64,000 nt of DNA from Halictus rubicundus (taxonomy: Eukaryota; Arthropoda; Insecta; Hymenoptera; Halictidae). Shown piece by piece: positions 34,960 to 46,133 of the stretch; within the stretch, counting starts at the first letter, position 1, and every line of letters begins with the position of its first letter. The translations under genes and the position numbers were made by a program. The notes beneath the pieces were generated by a model. The model saw only the letters and a list, made by a program, of their open reading frames with translations. It made no database searches and was not told the DNA's origin. The stretch is taken from contig NC_135149.1 of assembly GCF_050948215.1 (NCBI RefSeq), forward strand, positions 9,901,001-9,965,000, in the 5' to 3' direction.

Positions 34960-36018
34960 TTAACTTTACCTCAGGAAACCAGAAATTTTTAACTTTTTTT
35001 TATGTAATCCTGTAGATTTTGGCGAGAAAATGCCGAAAATCCAAGTTTCAATCCTAGGAGATCACCAGTTCAAAAGTTATGTGTGTGAAAAGATGTGAGA
35101 TTTTCAGCATTTTTAACAGGTAAGGGTGCCGACATGTTGGCATGTGATGACCGTCGCGCGTCGCTGACGAAACAGATGGATCTTCCACTGTAATACTCTA
35201 GAGACTCCGCTCGTTAAGGGGGCCGGCAGGCATTTGGCCTTGACTGTCACGCTATGTTACGCTGTGCCTAGACATTTTACGTCTTGAATAAGTAAGTAAT
35301 CAATTAAACATGCATACCACCGTGTTTGTACATGTCTTTGCTACGTCTGTCCAGAGCCTTTTTTCGATACGGACACTAAATCTCACGAAATTAAGAGAAT
35401 CTCTCTGCGGCAGCCATCTTGTGACGTCATACTTGCTTCAGAAAGCGAGTTTTCTGCCGAATATCACAAATTACTCCACGATGAGGTGGAAATTCGCAAT
35501 TTGGGCTCTGGACAGACGTAGATTGGACTTTTAGAAAACACAAGTGACCACTTTTAAACTATTCATTACAATATTGAATCGTCGCAAGCCTTGCAAGTTC
35601 ATATAGATAGTTCATAGATTCTCTTAATTTCGAGAGATTTAGTGTTCGTATCGAAAAAAATGCTCTGGACAGACGTAGCAAAGACATGTACAAACACGGT
35701 GGTATACATTTTTAATTGATTACTTACTTATTTAAGACGTAAAATGTCTAGAAAAAATGGCACAGCGTAACATAGCGTGACAGTCAAGGCCAAATGCCTG
35801 CCGGCCCCCTTAAACGACGCGCGACGGTCACCACATACCAACATGGCAGCGTCCTTACCTGTCAACAACGCTGAAAGTCTAACATCTTTACACACACATA
35901 ACTTTTGAACTAATCATCCCCTAGGATTGAAACTTGGATTTTCGATACTTTCTCACCAAAATTTACAGGATTACATACGAAAAGTCAAAAATTTCTGGTT
36001 TCCTGAGGTAAAGTTTAA
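34960..36018. mobile_element. long palindromic foldback element
   Basis: A 1,059-bp near-palindrome. Left arm 34960-35402 and right arm about 35617-36018 are inverted copies (GTAATCCTGTA, GAGAAAATGCCGAAAATCCA, GGCAGGCATTTGGCCTTGAC, ACTGTCACGCTATG and CATGTCTTTGCTACGTCTGT all recur inverted). The loop is ~215 bp. Ends read TTAACTTTACCTCAGG and CCTGAGGTAAAGTTTAA. The outer ~150 bp defines the family also seen at 1197, 21503 and 25540; the inner arm is private to this copy. Part of the loop (GGACAGACGTAG) repeats arm sequence again. Non-coding. Confidence 0.92.
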
Positions 36019-38510
36019 CGATTGCATATATTGTTGTTGTACTTTTATTGCATTATTCGATTTTTTCATTTATCATTTATGATTTTTCATTTACGATTGT
36101 AAAAATACAATTGTAATTACTCGCCTAATGTTCAGGCGATTTTCAAACTTACACACAGCGGATTAATGATTCTCGATATTTAAACTTTGATAATTTCATT
36201 TTAAAAATTTGGACAAGCATAATCCTGAACTCATTTTAAAGCTTCTACTTTTTCAATCCAAGGCCCATTTATGTCCAGGATTTTGCGTGATATAGTAGGT
36301 CTGAAGACACATTTTTTCTTAAAAATGCAACGAGTTAAATCGTCTGTTAAAACAGTGAAAAATGTTGTGAATGAATCTACCATAGGTTTAAAGGTTGAAA
36401 TTTTCTCTTTACAACAACCTCTTAACACTAGAACTACCGAGCAATGAATGCGACTGACGTATATTGCTTTGTAACAGTGACAAGACTGTGTCCATTCAGA
36501 TTTCATACAACTTTTATTGTAATATGTTCTTCAATGAAGAGGTTCATTAAAAAATTTCCGATGAAAACATTTTTACAATTTCAGTAATTGTAAAAGAAAA
36601 AATTAGGAATCAGTACGATCAGTACTTGTACGATTTTTTTTTGCTGTTTTATGGAGCAAAATGGGGAACAAAATCTTTTTTATCTTATATTATTGCAATG
36701 TTGGCAGTACACCTACCATTCAAAGCTCAATAAATCGACTAAAAAAAAATCGCACATCAAGTTTTAGGGGATCGTTGTAAAGGAGAAGCTTCAATCTTAA
36801 AATGTGAATTCAGTCGTGACAAAAATTTTCCAATATATTTACAGACGATTCGATATGCAGTATTTTCGAGACAACGCGTTTTGGTTTTCTAAATAACGTG
36901 TTGAAAATCGACAAGCAATTTCAAACATAGGGAGGACACGATACTCATGATTTTACCTGGAAAATTGACAACAATGTTAAACCCAGAGGTGGGATCGTAC
37001 CAATGATTCTACCTAGAAAATGGGCCACCATCTAAATAAGGATAGTACTGTGGTTTCAGGAACGTTCAATGGTTCGCAGCTTGTTGTGTCAGGATAGTGT
37101 TAGTGGAATCTTTCTAGGGCAGATTTTTCTCGAGCGGTGACAAGCTCTGATTTTTACCGAAACGGAAGTGCTTGTTACGAATTTTCCACTGTATTAGTAT
37201 AGATTCGCCATTTCATTGAAGTTTCCTTATTTGCGAGAATTGCTGCAAACTATTCGAATTCTCCATGGAGGCGAACTCTTAAGGTACGTTACACAGAAAC
37301 TTTTTTAACTTCCGGGAGAATTCCTATACCAAGAAATGTTCGCATGTTCTCCAATTATTAGTAGAAATGGTCATAATGTTTCAAATTTTTATGTTTGGTA
37401 GTTTTGTTTAAAAAAATGCGCAAATCTCACCTTATACTGTAATTGTCGAATAAACTAGAGCTTCAACCAATTATTTTTTCTTAATATTCGAAAGCAAATT
37501 TATGTTCAAATAATAAAAATTTACGGTCGGCGAACCTCATTTCATCCTTATTTTACCGAGGATCAACCAGGTCGTATAAATCACGTTTTTATTCGCGAAA
37601 TAAAAACATCCAACGTTACGAAACATTTTTTCTAATCCCCCTAACGATGCAAACGAGTTAAGTATTACGGTCAACAGCAGCTTTCAGCGATTTTTATTTC
37701 GAGAATCTCGACTATTGGATAATTGCGAGTACAAGTTGAAAACCAACCAGCGTCGACGGAAAAACAAGATTCAAAGCGGAAAAAGTATACTCGGCACGTA
37801 TTTCCTGTCGATGTAAGGATGGAACGTTACGCGGTCAGGAAATTACAATTTTTTCCCACGCAATTGAAGCTCGCTCTGCTCGCTTTCAGAAAACAATTTA
37901 CAACTCGGTCCCACAGACGGAATATCTAACGAGGCAGAAATTGCTGGTTTACGCGCGCGTTTTCCCAATGACAAAAACAAATAAAAGACACAAAAATTCG
38001 AATAAACGGCAAAATCGAGCATCTGGGGGAATTTACTCGGGAATGTAAATAGAGTGCCAAATGCGAGAACGAGTAACAGTGTTTGAGATATAATATCATC
38101 GACAAGGAAATAGTGTTTGCAATGTAATATGCGCGCCGCAGACTGTCATATTAACGGACACTGCCAATTTAGCAGTGGCTAAACCACTCAACCAAGGCTC
38201 TGCGTACTATTTAGAGACGTTCTGCTGAGATCTCCGAGAAAGCTGAGAGCAACAACAGTATTACATTAACGTTCAAACGTCTAAAATCGCGCGGAAATGG
38301 ATTGCTTCTTCGAGACAATTTCAGACGGTCGAAACTGAACGGTGTTCAACAATTTTTTATAGCGATGTCAACAAACTTATCAATTGAAAATTTTGTGGAT
38401 ACGTTTATCAATCGTTAGGAAATGTGCACACATTGTTTTTGTGGGCAAGGTAGTTTGAAAAGTCGAATTTTCTATTTTTATGTTTAATTAGTGGCGTTTG
38501 CGTAGAGAGT
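36019..38510. other. unassigned stretch
   Basis: No gene. TTAACACTAGAACTACCGAG at 36423-36442 resembles a piggyBac-type terminus starting at TTAA, but no partner end was found. GATACTCATGATTTTACC (36930) and GTACCAATGATTCTACC (36989) are a weak direct pair. Frames at 36231-36506 (-) and 37723-37929 (+) have no domain. Confidence 0.35.
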
Positions 38511-38868
38511 GCAGTTCTGAAGAACTTTAGATTGACGAATTTTGAAGTTGGAAACGGAATTTTGAGTTTAAAATAAATACTATATATTCTTGAAATAACA
38601 GTTAATAAGTGTGCAAAGTTTGGATTTGGTAGGAGCGACAGTTCTCGTTTAAAAAATTCCAAAAGATGGACTGTCTGAGTTAGATGATACAGTCCTAAAG
38701 GATTTCGTGTTGACGAATTTGGTAGTTGGCAATTGGATTTTGAGTTTACAAAAATACTATATATCTTGAAACAACTGTTAATAAGTGTGCAAAGTTTGGA
38801 TTTGGTAGGTACAACAGTTTTCCTTTAAAAATTTCCAGAAGACACACTGTGTTTGGGTTACAATTCTA
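38511..38868. repeat. two-copy tandem repeat, ~179-bp period
   Basis: Copies 38511-38688 and 38690-38868 share TTGACGAATTT, GTAGTTGG / GAAGTTGG, GGATTTTGAGTTTA, TACTATATAT, CTTGAAA-AAC, GTTAATAAGTGTGCAAAGTT and TGGATTTGGTAGG. The core is almost identical and the edges are diverged. Non-coding. Confidence 0.88.
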
Positions 38869-39711
38869 TAGAAACGTGTGTGGTAAAAGATGTAAAAAAT
38901 TTATAACAATCTAAATAAATCTAACAAGGTTTCTGAGAGTGTTTAAAATGAAAAGATTTATCTATCAAAATTGGTTCGACTGACTAGAACGTGGCCCCAA
39001 ACTTCGGACTACTGTTTATTCATCGTTTCTAGGAGGCAGTGTAAATTCGATGCGTTTTGATCCCATTAGAGGGAATTCATAATGTATCGAATTAACTGAG
39101 CTTCATATATTCACGGACAGAGGTACAATCTATCCATTCGAATATCAAGTGCATCAGAAGTGCGTTAATGATCATCAACGATAGAGCCGGTAAATCCATA
39201 TTAAATCGAGATCGGCGATTCATAGCAGAAACTAGAAAATCAATCCTTCTGTATCCTATTCCGACAGTCTCACGATACTTATTAATACCGACCTGATTGA
39301 TAATACGATAGTCCATTGAGTGGTTAACTGTAGTAATTAACTGAATAGTTTCCAACATTATGATGAGAATAATTTTTAAAAAAAATTCATAAAATATGCA
39401 ACGGTCAGAGTTTCTAAATTAATATCTAATCTTCTAAAGTACTCTAACCGCAGGATAACGCATCGGGAAAAGATCAGAATAAATTTCATATTCCAGCCGA
39501 AGTCCAGAAAACATGCGACAAAGGGTTCTACATAAATGTAGATCAATTACTGTAGAACAACTTAAAAATGTACAGCAAGAACTTAATTACCGTCTCCAAA
39601 AATGTATCCAGGTTCATGCTAAACATTTTGAACACCTTCTAAAATAAAGATTTAACTTAAGACTGTTTCAATGAAATTGAAATTCTTTCATTTACCGTCC
39701 CCGAACGCGTA
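38869..39711. other. unassigned stretch
   Basis: AT-rich with no recognised gene or repeat. The minus-strand frame at 39092-39358 has no domain. Confidence 0.4.
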
Positions 39712-40014
39712 CTGAAGTTACTGACAAACATTTCATAATTTTCTCGCTAAAGGTCGCGTGAAGGTCAACATATTGCACCTCGTTGGATTCGTTTTTTTTA
39801 TAAGGTATAAGACTGTTGTAGTGAAAATATGCAGTCCCATTTAAAATAAAATACGATGACCTTGAAATCTCGAAAAAAATGACCTTGAGAAAAAAATTCG
39901 GCCCATCACCGTATTGGCGCCTTCGAACAGAATATTTTCTCCCCCTGACATTTTTTCTATCATACAAAATAAGCGATATATTTAACGTGGTCAAGTTAGG
40001 TGAAATACCCGGTA
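39712..40014 (-). mobile_element. end-truncated MITE copy, CACCCTG-ended family
   Basis: Reads ...TTTTTTCTATCATACAAAAT, CAAGTTAGGTGAAATACCCG-GTA at its right end. The whole segment aligns, in opposite orientation, with the MITE at 45731-46133 (shared GTGAAGGTCA, CGTTGGATTCGT, CCATTTAAA, CGATGACCTTGAAATCTC, CCCCCTGACATTTTTTCTAT). The other terminus is missing or unrecognisable. The 161-codon minus-strand frame here is a chance frame within the element. Confidence 0.75.
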
Positions 40015-40692
40015 TAATAATCTCAAATTCTTCATACAAAATGTGAATCGATTGAAAATTATACACACAATTAAAAGACACTTGTAATTTTGAACCCAAA
40101 ATGGAATAAAAACATTCGATCGAAAAAATTAAAAATATTTTTAAATCATTAGTATGAAGCGTGTGACGATACCTCAACGTGAATTAAACATAAAACTCAC
40201 TTCAATCACTTGCAATGTGGTACAGGAAAGTGCCTTCAGGATACGAGTTAATATTGTTTTACCCAAAGTATTACTGTTATCCTCCACCTCCTCCGCCAGT
40301 GTAATATTTCCACGCAGACGTTTGCTTGTTCGTTTCCGGATAAACTAGGTGACCAAGCTGAATTAGCAAGAGTTACCCGTGACCAGATATCGGCCGATGC
40401 CTCTAAATTAATTTGTACCAAGATATATGTGTACTCGAAAAGGGTTGGTCCTGTGTCGTTGGTTGTAATGCCTCCTCGTAGCTTCATCTGTCTTGCAACG
40501 ACGTGCATGTATCTCGGAGGCTGGTATTACGCTGAGGATCTTGTACATTGGTACACGACAAGAGTCTATGATCTTCTAGCCAAACACGATCGTATTTTAT
40601 ACACTTAAATAGAAAACGGTAAGAGTAGAAAATTGGAACACAAAAATCAAGTAGAAACGTTAGAAAAAAGATTCCTTCGGTGCTTGGGTCCA
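40015..40692. other. unassigned stretch
   Basis: Slightly GC-richer at 40200-40560. No gene or element recognised. Confidence 0.4.
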
Positions 40693-40920
40693 GAAGCTAG
40701 AGCTTTAAGTAGGAGCTTTAAGTACCAGCTACGAGTAGAAATTTTAAATAGAAGCTCCAAATAGAATTTCTAAGTAGAAGCATTAAGTACAAACTTTAAG
40801 TACAAGCTTTATGTAGAAGCTTTAAGTAGGGACTTTAGTTAGGGGATTTAAATAGAAGTCATTAAATGAAGTCCTCAAATAGAAGTTATTAAACGAAGTG
40901 GTTCAATAGAAGCGTTAAAT
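40693..40920 (+). repeat. degenerate tandem array of ~14-15-bp unit
   Basis: About 15 variants of TAGAAGCTTTAAG (for example TAGGAGCTTTAAGTA, TAGAAGCATTAAGTA, CAAGCTTTATGTAG, TAGAAGTTATTAAA). Units drift in length from 13 to 17 bp. An old minisatellite, non-coding. Confidence 0.85.
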
Positions 40921-42119
40921 ATAAAATTTGGAGCTTCAATTAATAGTTTCGGATACCGCATTGGTTAGAAACATGCAACTGTAAATGTAAGTAGAAGAAT
41001 CAATAGCTCTAATTGGATACTCTCAATCCAATCATTTGGTACAAGCTTGAAATGGAAACTGTAAGTAATATCGAATTCTAGAGTATAAACTAAACGATTT
41101 AAAAACCAGGTTCCATAGAAACTATGACTACATGGATTCAGTGAAAATTGAACAATTTGATGAGAACATAAACTGAAAGCTTTAAATGATTACAAAACTA
41201 CGAAATCACGTATTTCAGAAGGAGCTTAAAATACATGCCTGATCAATAACAGCTCGAAACAAACGCTGTAAATGGGACCATAAAATGGAAAATTAAAATA
41301 CAGAACAAGTAACAAAAAAAAATTTTTTTTTTAAAATACAGAACACAAAAAAATTAAAATACAGCACAAGTAAGCTATATTAAACTGCTCCGATGTTACG
41401 AGCACCTATAACAGTAACTTTAATCTTTCTGGAAACGTTAGTCACCTTTCTAGATAAATGGTGTTAGACCAAGAGTAGTAATGTATAACACTGACAATTG
41501 CACCATCAGAGAGTCATACGCTCGTAAGTTTGCCCTTGAGTTTGTTCCGAAGCGTATGGTCATCACTGACCAAAATTGCTGCTGGAAAATTTCCCAGGAG
41601 CCTTCGCAAAAAAAGCGACACTTGAATTTTCAATTATCAATATCTCAGAACCAATGTTCCGTTCTGACCTTTAAACTGCTCTGCCGGAGGCTTCACTTAC
41701 AAATCGTATGACACAGAATTTACGATCTGTATTTGCATGAGCTATGCCCAGCAAGCTCTCGAAAACATTTTATCGCCCAGAGCGTTTAGAGCGGATGGGA
41801 AAATTGCTCCGTGCAACACGACGCTCTATTTCCTGCTAAATAGATGTTATATATTCGACGTGACACGTGTACTTATGCCTGGTATTACAACCCCCACTTC
41901 CACGAACGCGATATGACACGGGAGAAAAATTTAAAATGTTATCCTAATTTCTTGATACATTTTTTCATATTTTTTTGCGTTTTATGTCACGTTGTAAATT
42001 CGTTGCGACACGTGTACTTTTGCCGGAAATATGCACATTATTTATTAGCATTCATTAGAAACAGAAACATAAATTCAAAAAAAAAAATATAAAATATGTA
42101 AATTGTTACCTAGTTAGTG
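40921..42119. other. unassigned stretch
   Basis: 40921-41400 is AT-rich and may hold fading continuation of the previous array. 41480-41880 is more balanced, with a short frame at 41481-41711 lacking a domain. Confidence 0.4.
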
Positions 42120-42390
42120 TAAACGTGCACCACGATAGATAAATTTTAACGAGCAGCACGCAAATTAATGTCTTACTGCAACCTCCGACAAATGGTTGAC
42201 CTATTCTACTTAGAAAAGTAGAATAAAGCGCACAAAAGTGTATATAGTATATAAAGAACCTCGAGAATCGACGAATTACAATGGAAATTATATGAATGGA
42301 TGCTGTAGTAGTGAGTCTGACTAATGACAGGCCTATTCATTATTTACAATACGGTATAAAAAATTTTATTTGAAATTGTACTATCTTTAA
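42120..42390 (+). repeat. diverged repeat block A (42-55 kb family)
   Basis: Aligns with blocks at 43260, 47215 and 54405. Landmarks are AACGTGCACCA, AATTAATGTCTTACTG, CTATTCTACTTAGAAAAGTA (42201), CTCGAGAATCGACGAATTAC, AATGGAAATTATATGAAT, GTAGTAGTGAGTCTGACTAA and a second motif copy TGACAGGCCTATTC (42324). Only the first part of the full ~1-kb block is present. Confidence 0.65.
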
Positions 42391-43259
42391 AATATTAGCC
42401 ATTAAATTTTGAAGTACTTTATATATTTAAGGCGTTTTACACGAAGTACAAAAGAATAAAATTTATTATACGAAGATTAAAAATCGAATAATTAATATAA
42501 TAAAATCAATAAATTCGATTTAATATAATCGAATAATTTACAATAGAGGTTGTATATGAAGATTTGTACACGTAGCAGCTTTTTAGAGCATGCAGTAGTA
42601 TTGAATCGAAACGACAGCGACAAATTTCGTCTAAATAGAGCTGTTTAACCGTGCCAATATATATAAATCACCGCAATGTCGTGTTTGTCACTACCACGAC
42701 CCTCTAATTACAGTCATCATGGGATCGCTATTAGGTTCCGCTCTAGGACCCGGCTCTATTCGCATTCCGGGTTTATGAATCATGCATTCCTGTCGGAGGC
42801 ACCGCGATGGCCACGCTAGAGCGCATTCACATAATGATGATTCATGTCACGATAGAGCGCCGGGGGCGTCTTTGAAGGTATGTGAGAGGTTGGTGTTGTT
42901 GGCTTACATCGTTTTTCGAATAATTCACGATTGTCGGGACGCGGGATCAGGATGAAAGGACACTCGGGTTTACCGGGCGCTAATTGTCAACCCGAAAGTG
43001 CCGCATGATCTGATCACATAACGAGACCGCCCCCTTCACGCCTCCGGGAGATTACGCTACCCTGTACGGAGCGAGATCTCTGCCACAGAATTCCGCGAAG
43101 ATTAAAATTCCTTTTTAGCTGAGAGATATCCCGGATTCTCTTGTCGGAGATAAATTGCTCGCAGTATTGTAGCGTTATTAAATTCATTTTGGGGCGGTTG
43201 GGCGAGGGACTGTTGCGAATGCAATAAAAAATCGTTATAATAAAACTAGACAGAATTGA
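42391..43259. other. unassigned stretch, GC-rich core 42680-43180
   Basis: AT-rich to 42570, then a GC/CpG-richer segment without gene or known element; a minus-strand frame at 43014-43304 has no domain. It separates repeat blocks A and B. Confidence 0.35.
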
Positions 43260-44440
43260 TTTAAAAATGTATAAATTATCGTCTAGTTTTGTGTATACGT
43301 GCACCAGGCTTAATGAATTAGAACGGAAGACACGTAATTTAATTTTTTACTGAAGTTTCTGATCAATGGTTTACTTATTCTACCTGAAAAAATTACATTA
43401 TATTCACATTTTCGAAGATTCATGAACTACAATGAAGATTTTGTAGATTCATGCTTTAGTAGCCTGACTGAGCTACGACAGACATGTTCTCCTTACGTAA
43501 ATTTAGAAAGCATAAGAAAATTACACCTCTCTGCAATTTATACAGGGTGGTTGGTAACTGATGGTACAAGCGGAAAGGGGGTGATTCTACGCGAAAAAAG
43601 AAGTCGAAAATATACAATAAAAATTTTTCGTTTGAGGTTTTGTTTTCAAGAAAATCGAATTTATAGATCCGTCGGGTTCGCGTGCTTTAGTATGCGCAGG
43701 AAGTAGAATTGGTAGGTCATGATCAGACGCAGCAGACAATTCCTATCGAATAACACGCGCATTGGCTGCATTTTCAAACTCAATGTTCTCGAAAACGAAG
43801 CTTCGGATGAAAACATTTTATTCTATATTTTCGACTTCTTTTTTCGCGTAGAATCACCCCCTTTCCGCTTGTACCACCAGTTACCAACCACCCTGTATAC
43901 GTATTTGCTCATTGTCTCCTTAATAAGAACCGTGTTTTTAGTTATCAGTATGTTTAATCGCCGACCTAATCTACTAATACTCAACTTTCTTTCCTCAGAA
44001 AAATTTGCAATATTAAATTTGAACATAATTGTAGTACATATCTACGCGTCAACCATTAAATTGAGACCAAAAGTTGCGCAAATTTAACTTCCAGTGATTT
44101 GTCTGACCAATTACAGATCAGGTCCACTAACTATTGCACTAATGATTTGAGAATGTGGTGAAAATATTGAATTAGTAATTTGTTAATAACAGCTTTGAAT
44201 GAAAGTGGCGTGAATCGATGTTTTTAGCGATACGTCTAATTAATGGTGCAGCTATTCTACTTAGACAAGTTATGGGCAATAGTTTGAAACTCCCGCGAAT
44301 TTACTTTTTCTACGGGTTATTGCTAGACCCGCACAAATGCAGAGAATATTGTAAGCTCCTCTAAATAACAACTACTGGAGTTGACAAAAGCGTGGTAACT
44401 ATAGCAACAATGTAACATTGTAAATTGCGTTCAGGAAAGT
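43260..44440 (+). repeat. diverged repeat block B, longest copy
   Basis: The fullest copy of the family: ~820 bp once the inserted MITE (43541-43897) is removed. Its first half aligns with blocks at 42120 and 54405 (TTAATTTTTTACTGAA, TTATTCTACCTGAAAAAA, GATTCATGAACTACAATG). Its middle aligns with 54700-54915 and 47560-47780 (CGACCTAATCTACTAATAC, AACTTTCTTTCCTCAGAAAA, GCACTAATGATTTG, GGTGAAAATATTGAATTAGT). Its end (44250-44440) aligns with 50160-50345. Motif copies are near 43375, 43484, 43965 and 44252. Confidence 0.65.
43541..43897. mobile_element. 357-bp MITE, TACAGGGTGG ends
   Basis: Terminal inverted repeats of ~75 bp: TACAGGGTGGTTGGTAACTG ... GGTACAAGCGGAAAGGGGGT at the left and the inverted match ACCCCCTTTCCGCTTGTACC ... 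CAACCACCCTGTA at the right, nearly perfect. TA flanks both ends. Interior non-coding. Tc1/mariner-type by ends and target site. It interrupts repeat block B, so it is younger than that block. Confidence 0.92.
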
Positions 44441-45730
44441 TCAAGCAGTTAAGGGTAACGTCGCGCACATTCCGCTTACCTCCGAGCCATCCTGGCAATA
44501 CTAATTGTCTGTAGAAGAAACTTCAACAGTTACGGAACAAACATTGAAGGTAGGATGCAATGTGTATCAACAGTAACGATGCTTTCAACATTTTTGGATC
44601 TTGAGTTCTCACATCGTCAGAGTGTTTCAAGAGGTCTTGAACTCCTGGAGCAACTGCCGTCTCGTTTCTCGAACCAATATTCCCCTTCTGATTATCCTCT
44701 GGTGACGTAATTAAGACTGAGAGATACTGACTCATGTTACCATCTTCATTATTTGATCAGAAAGTATAGTTAAATTTTTTCGAAATTTATATTAAATATA
44801 AAATTCGTATCTTTATAGACAAAATAGATAAATTTATGGACAAACGGTAAAATAGAATTTTACTTTCTGCAATAATGGTTTAAATTAACTATTTTATATA
44901 TTTTTTAAAATCTATAAATTTCGAAGATACTAATTATTATACTACAAGAATAGAACGTTCATCACAGAAACTCTTCCAATCTAAAAATTTACAAATGAAG
45001 AAAATATAAAAGAATAAAAATCCTAGCAACAATTAACGACCATTCTATTGATGAATGAAGAATTAAAAAAGAACTTTATTTCCTTCCTCTCCTTCAGTAT
45101 CTGTCCGGATCCGAAAGGACAGCATTTGGCAAGATATTAATGTAACTCGTTTCGAGCTTTAACTTGGCCAGAAGACACTTCGCACGAGCTTTCTCACTTC
45201 GCTCATTAATTCGCGAATCAGAAAGGTGTTTCAGTCGTTCCTATTGAAAAGCGAATGCCGCGTTCCAAGAAACCACTCCGGGAGGTTTTCGTGAAAACGT
45301 CCGTGCAGCTCTCGACTTCGCGTAAACGCGTCTTGTCTTCAGGACCTAGTTTTTCGCCAAGGACATGAATAGCACAGGTAAGAGATTGCGTGAATGCCGC
45401 GTGTTACATATAGGGATCACGGTCGCGAAACTTATCGAAACCAGAAATTATGAAATATTCTGGAGATGGGGCGCAATCCCCGCGGAATCGTGAAAAATCT
45501 GCTGCAATCTCACACGGGAACCGGGATCTTCTGTGCAGGAGAATTATTCCGTGTCGCTCCCTACATGTTGCACATTCTGTTCGCGCAGAAAATGTATTAC
45601 GTGATAATGTGAGTATTATGTATACGCGCAATGCTGCGTGAAAAGGCTGCACCATAGACAACGAAAACACATTGCAATGGGAATATATTTGTACCTTGCA
45701 TCAGGCTCAGAAAATCGTGAAGATGTGTTG
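44441..45730. other. unassigned stretch
   Basis: AT-rich at 44740-45070, with GC-richer segments at 44440-44560 and 45080-45670. Overlapping antisense frames (45404-45670 minus, 45450-45641 plus) have no domains. Confidence 0.4.
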
Positions 45731-46133
45731 TAGATTGTGTTTCACCTAACTCGAGCATCTATAATATCTAACTTATTTTTTATGATAGAAAAATATGTCA
45801 GAGGAAAACATTAGTTGGTTCAGAGGGGCAAATATTATGATAGGCAAAAAATTTGTTCAAGGTTATATTTTTTGAGATTTCAAGGTCATCGAAGTTTTTT
45901 TAAATGGAATGATATATTTTTATTATCGCTATATGATAGTTGAGGTCAAGACGAATCCAACGACCTGTAATATTATGACCTTCACGTGACTGAGTATGAA
46001 AAATTCATAAAAGTAGGGCACTATCATAATATTTTCCCCTCTGAACCAACTAATGTTTTTTTCTGACATTTTTTTCTATCATAAAAAATAAGTGAGATAT
46101 TATAGATGCTCGAGTTAGGCGAAACACCTTGCA
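45731..46133. mobile_element. MITE with ~108-bp near-identical inverted repeats
   Basis: Left GTGTTTCACCTAACTCGAGC ... TAATATCTAACTTATTTTTT and right the inverted GCTCGAGTTAGGCGAAACAC, continuing through TGGTTCAGAGGGG-AAATATT on both sides. About nine in ten positions match over ~108 bp. The outermost bases (TAGATT / CCTTGCA) look like mutated TACAGG / CCCTGTA. A related, inverted, truncated copy is at 39712-40014. The interior shares TTTTTTTAAATGGAA and a GATTTCAAGGTCA-like word with the arms of the 33010 element, suggesting one superfamily. Non-coding. Confidence 0.88.

Noticed and set aside
34463..34963. 166-codon plus-strand frame
   Set aside because: Overlaps another plus-strand frame and antisense frames, ends at a transposon end and has no recognised domain.
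39692..40177. 161-codon minus-strand frame
   Set aside because: Lies largely within the truncated MITE, is rich in Phe/Ile/Tyr from AT-rich DNA, and has no domain.
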